Source: Parafilimonas sp. (GTDB taxonomy: Bacteria; Bacteroidota; Bacteroidia; Chitinophagales; Chitinophagaceae). Taken from it: DNA of 7,146 bases. Made by a program: the position numbers and the translations under genes. The stretch covers positions 1 to 7,146 of the forward strand of contig JAHEZC010000131.1 in NCBI GenBank assembly GCA_023251275.1, read 5' to 3'. A model generated the notes under the pieces. That model was not told the origin of the DNA and made no database searches. It saw only the letters and a program-made list of their open reading frames with translations. Shown piece after piece: positions 6,377 to 7,146 of this stretch; the stretch's first letter is position 1, and each line of letters begins with the position of its first letter.

Positions 6377-7146
6377 TTATTTATACAACAGGGGTTTGAA
6401 GTCAATATTTTTCCATTCTTTTTTTCCCTGCACGAATTGGTCAAGGTAAAGTTTACCATTTTCAAAAGCATCCATATAATTCTTTTCATTAAAGAAAGTT
6501 TTGAAAAATCCTTCTGCGAATTCAGGTGCAGCAAGCACGGGCAACGGCCCGTACATTCCTATTGCATAATTTACAAATTGCTTTACTTTTTCTGCAAGCT
6601 CTTCGGAACGGCAGCAACTGAAGATGATGCATTCGAGGTTGTTTGTAGAGCGTGAAGTAAGATTTTTAAAAATCTTTTCCAGGCCTGCAGCAGACAAGGG
6701 AACCATTTCCTGCACATCATCCTTAAACAGCAATTCATTATTATCGTTGCCATGTGCAGAAATAATTACTATATGTGGTTTATTATCGTCAATATACTGA
6801 ATGAGGTCTTTAATGGTGGAAGCACGCTTTGTTTTTACCATTTCAAAGTTGTCCCTGTTTATATGGCTTTTTCTTACTGTTTCAATCCGGTCAAATTCAT
6901 TATCGGAGCCAATGGGGTTTGTTATGTCCGGATTAGAAGCAATGTAAACTATGCGTGTTTTTTCACCCACTCTTGCGTCAGAGATTCCCTGCTTTGATTC
7001 TGTCGCAAATGTTAATCCTTCGCTCACTGATTTCTGATAAAGCATTTTTATAAAATCTCCTGTCTTTTCCCTGCTGAATTCGAAATTGAATGCCTTTTCA
7101 TAAAAGTCAAGCGTATCAGTATCATCCTTTGTAAAATATACAATCC
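6377..7146 (-). CDS. CHAT/caspase-like cysteine protease protein, N-terminus beyond window
   Basis: This gene runs in from the right edge; the frame is open for 33 full codons beyond the first visible ATG (7043-7045), so the true start is outside. Numbering from that ATG, residues about 29-205 form a caspase-like CHAT-type domain. A first strand RIVYIASNPD is followed by a helix and a second strand. The histidine motif IVIISAHG contains His98 (6752-6754), and the cysteine motif IIFSCCRSEELAE contains Cys145 (6611-6613), which I align with the catalytic Cys of the family motif NACYSE. Typical downstream features are VNYAIGMYG and the helix FAEGFFKTFF...NYMDAFENG. The domain ends at the stop with no repeats attached. 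In this family the His/Cys dyad cuts protein substrates, often after activation by a repeat-containing partner. The NTPase-TPR gene 6 bases downstream is the obvious candidate partner. Proteolytic activity is inferred from motifs; the target is unknown. Confidence 0.85.
   Translation of the reverse strand, partial: IVYFTKDDTDTLDFYEKAFNFEFSREKTGDFIKMLYQKSVSEGLTFATESKQGISDARVGEKTRIVYIASNPDITNPIGSDNEFDRIETVRKSHINRDNFEMVKTKRASTIKDLIQYIDDNKPHIVIISAHGNDNNELLFKDDVQEMVPLSAAGLEKIFKNLTSRSTNNLECIIFSCCRSEELAEKVKQFVNYAIGMYGPLPVLAAPEFAEGFFKTFFNEKNYMDAFENGKLYLDQFVQGKKEWKNIDFKPLLYK

Noticed and set aside
6344..6655. A 103-codon open frame on the + strand spanning the junction of the two - strand genes
   Set aside because: It is antisense to the conserved cysteine-motif region of the CHAT domain and to the NTPase start, and has no recognisable protein features.
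7043..7045. ATG as the true start of the CHAT-like protein
   Set aside because: The same frame is open with protein-like composition to the right edge with no stop, so the start most likely lies outside the window.

Overview
The window looks like chromosomal DNA from a member of the Bacteroidota. It is AT-rich, no start is preceded by an obvious Shine-Dalgarno sequence, and it carries a LytS-type histidine kinase with a LytTR response regulator of the kind common in that phylum. I cannot resolve genus or family from sequence alone.

The layout has two blocks that meet tail to tail. On the + strand, 1-1595 is the 3' part of a glutamine-dependent NAD+ synthetase gene (nadE) whose start lies outside the window. 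After a 167-base gap come a membrane histidine kinase (1763-2830) and a LytTR response regulator (2835-3569), separated by 4 bases and almost certainly co-transcribed. On the - strand, reading inward from the right edge, a gene for a caspase-like CHAT-family protein (open at the edge, 7146 down to 6377) is followed after 6 bases by a gene for a 934-residue nSTAND P-loop NTPase with about 13 tetratricopeptide repeats (6370 down to 3566). The last codons of the response regulator and NTPase genes overlap by 4 bases.

The most interesting part is the - strand pair. The first protein has a histidine/cysteine dyad in a CHAT-like protease fold. The second has the parts of an NLR-like switch: STAND ATPase, winged-helix-like segment, helical linker and superhelical TPR array. 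Fused or adjacent CHAT/caspase and STAND/TPR modules are known from bacterial conflict and programmed-cell-death systems. The natural inference is a two-gene system in which the TPR array senses, the STAND ATPase assembles or switches, and the CHAT protein is the proteolytic effector. The architecture is read directly from sequence; the defence or cell-suicide role is inference. The part of the CHAT gene upstream of the caspase-like domain is cut by the window edge and may hold the remains of a second domain of the same kind.

The + strand genes are ordinary: NAD biosynthesis and a two-component regulator of unknown target. Nothing in the sequence links them functionally to the - strand pair. 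I see no tRNA, rRNA, CRISPR array, insertion sequence or attachment site.
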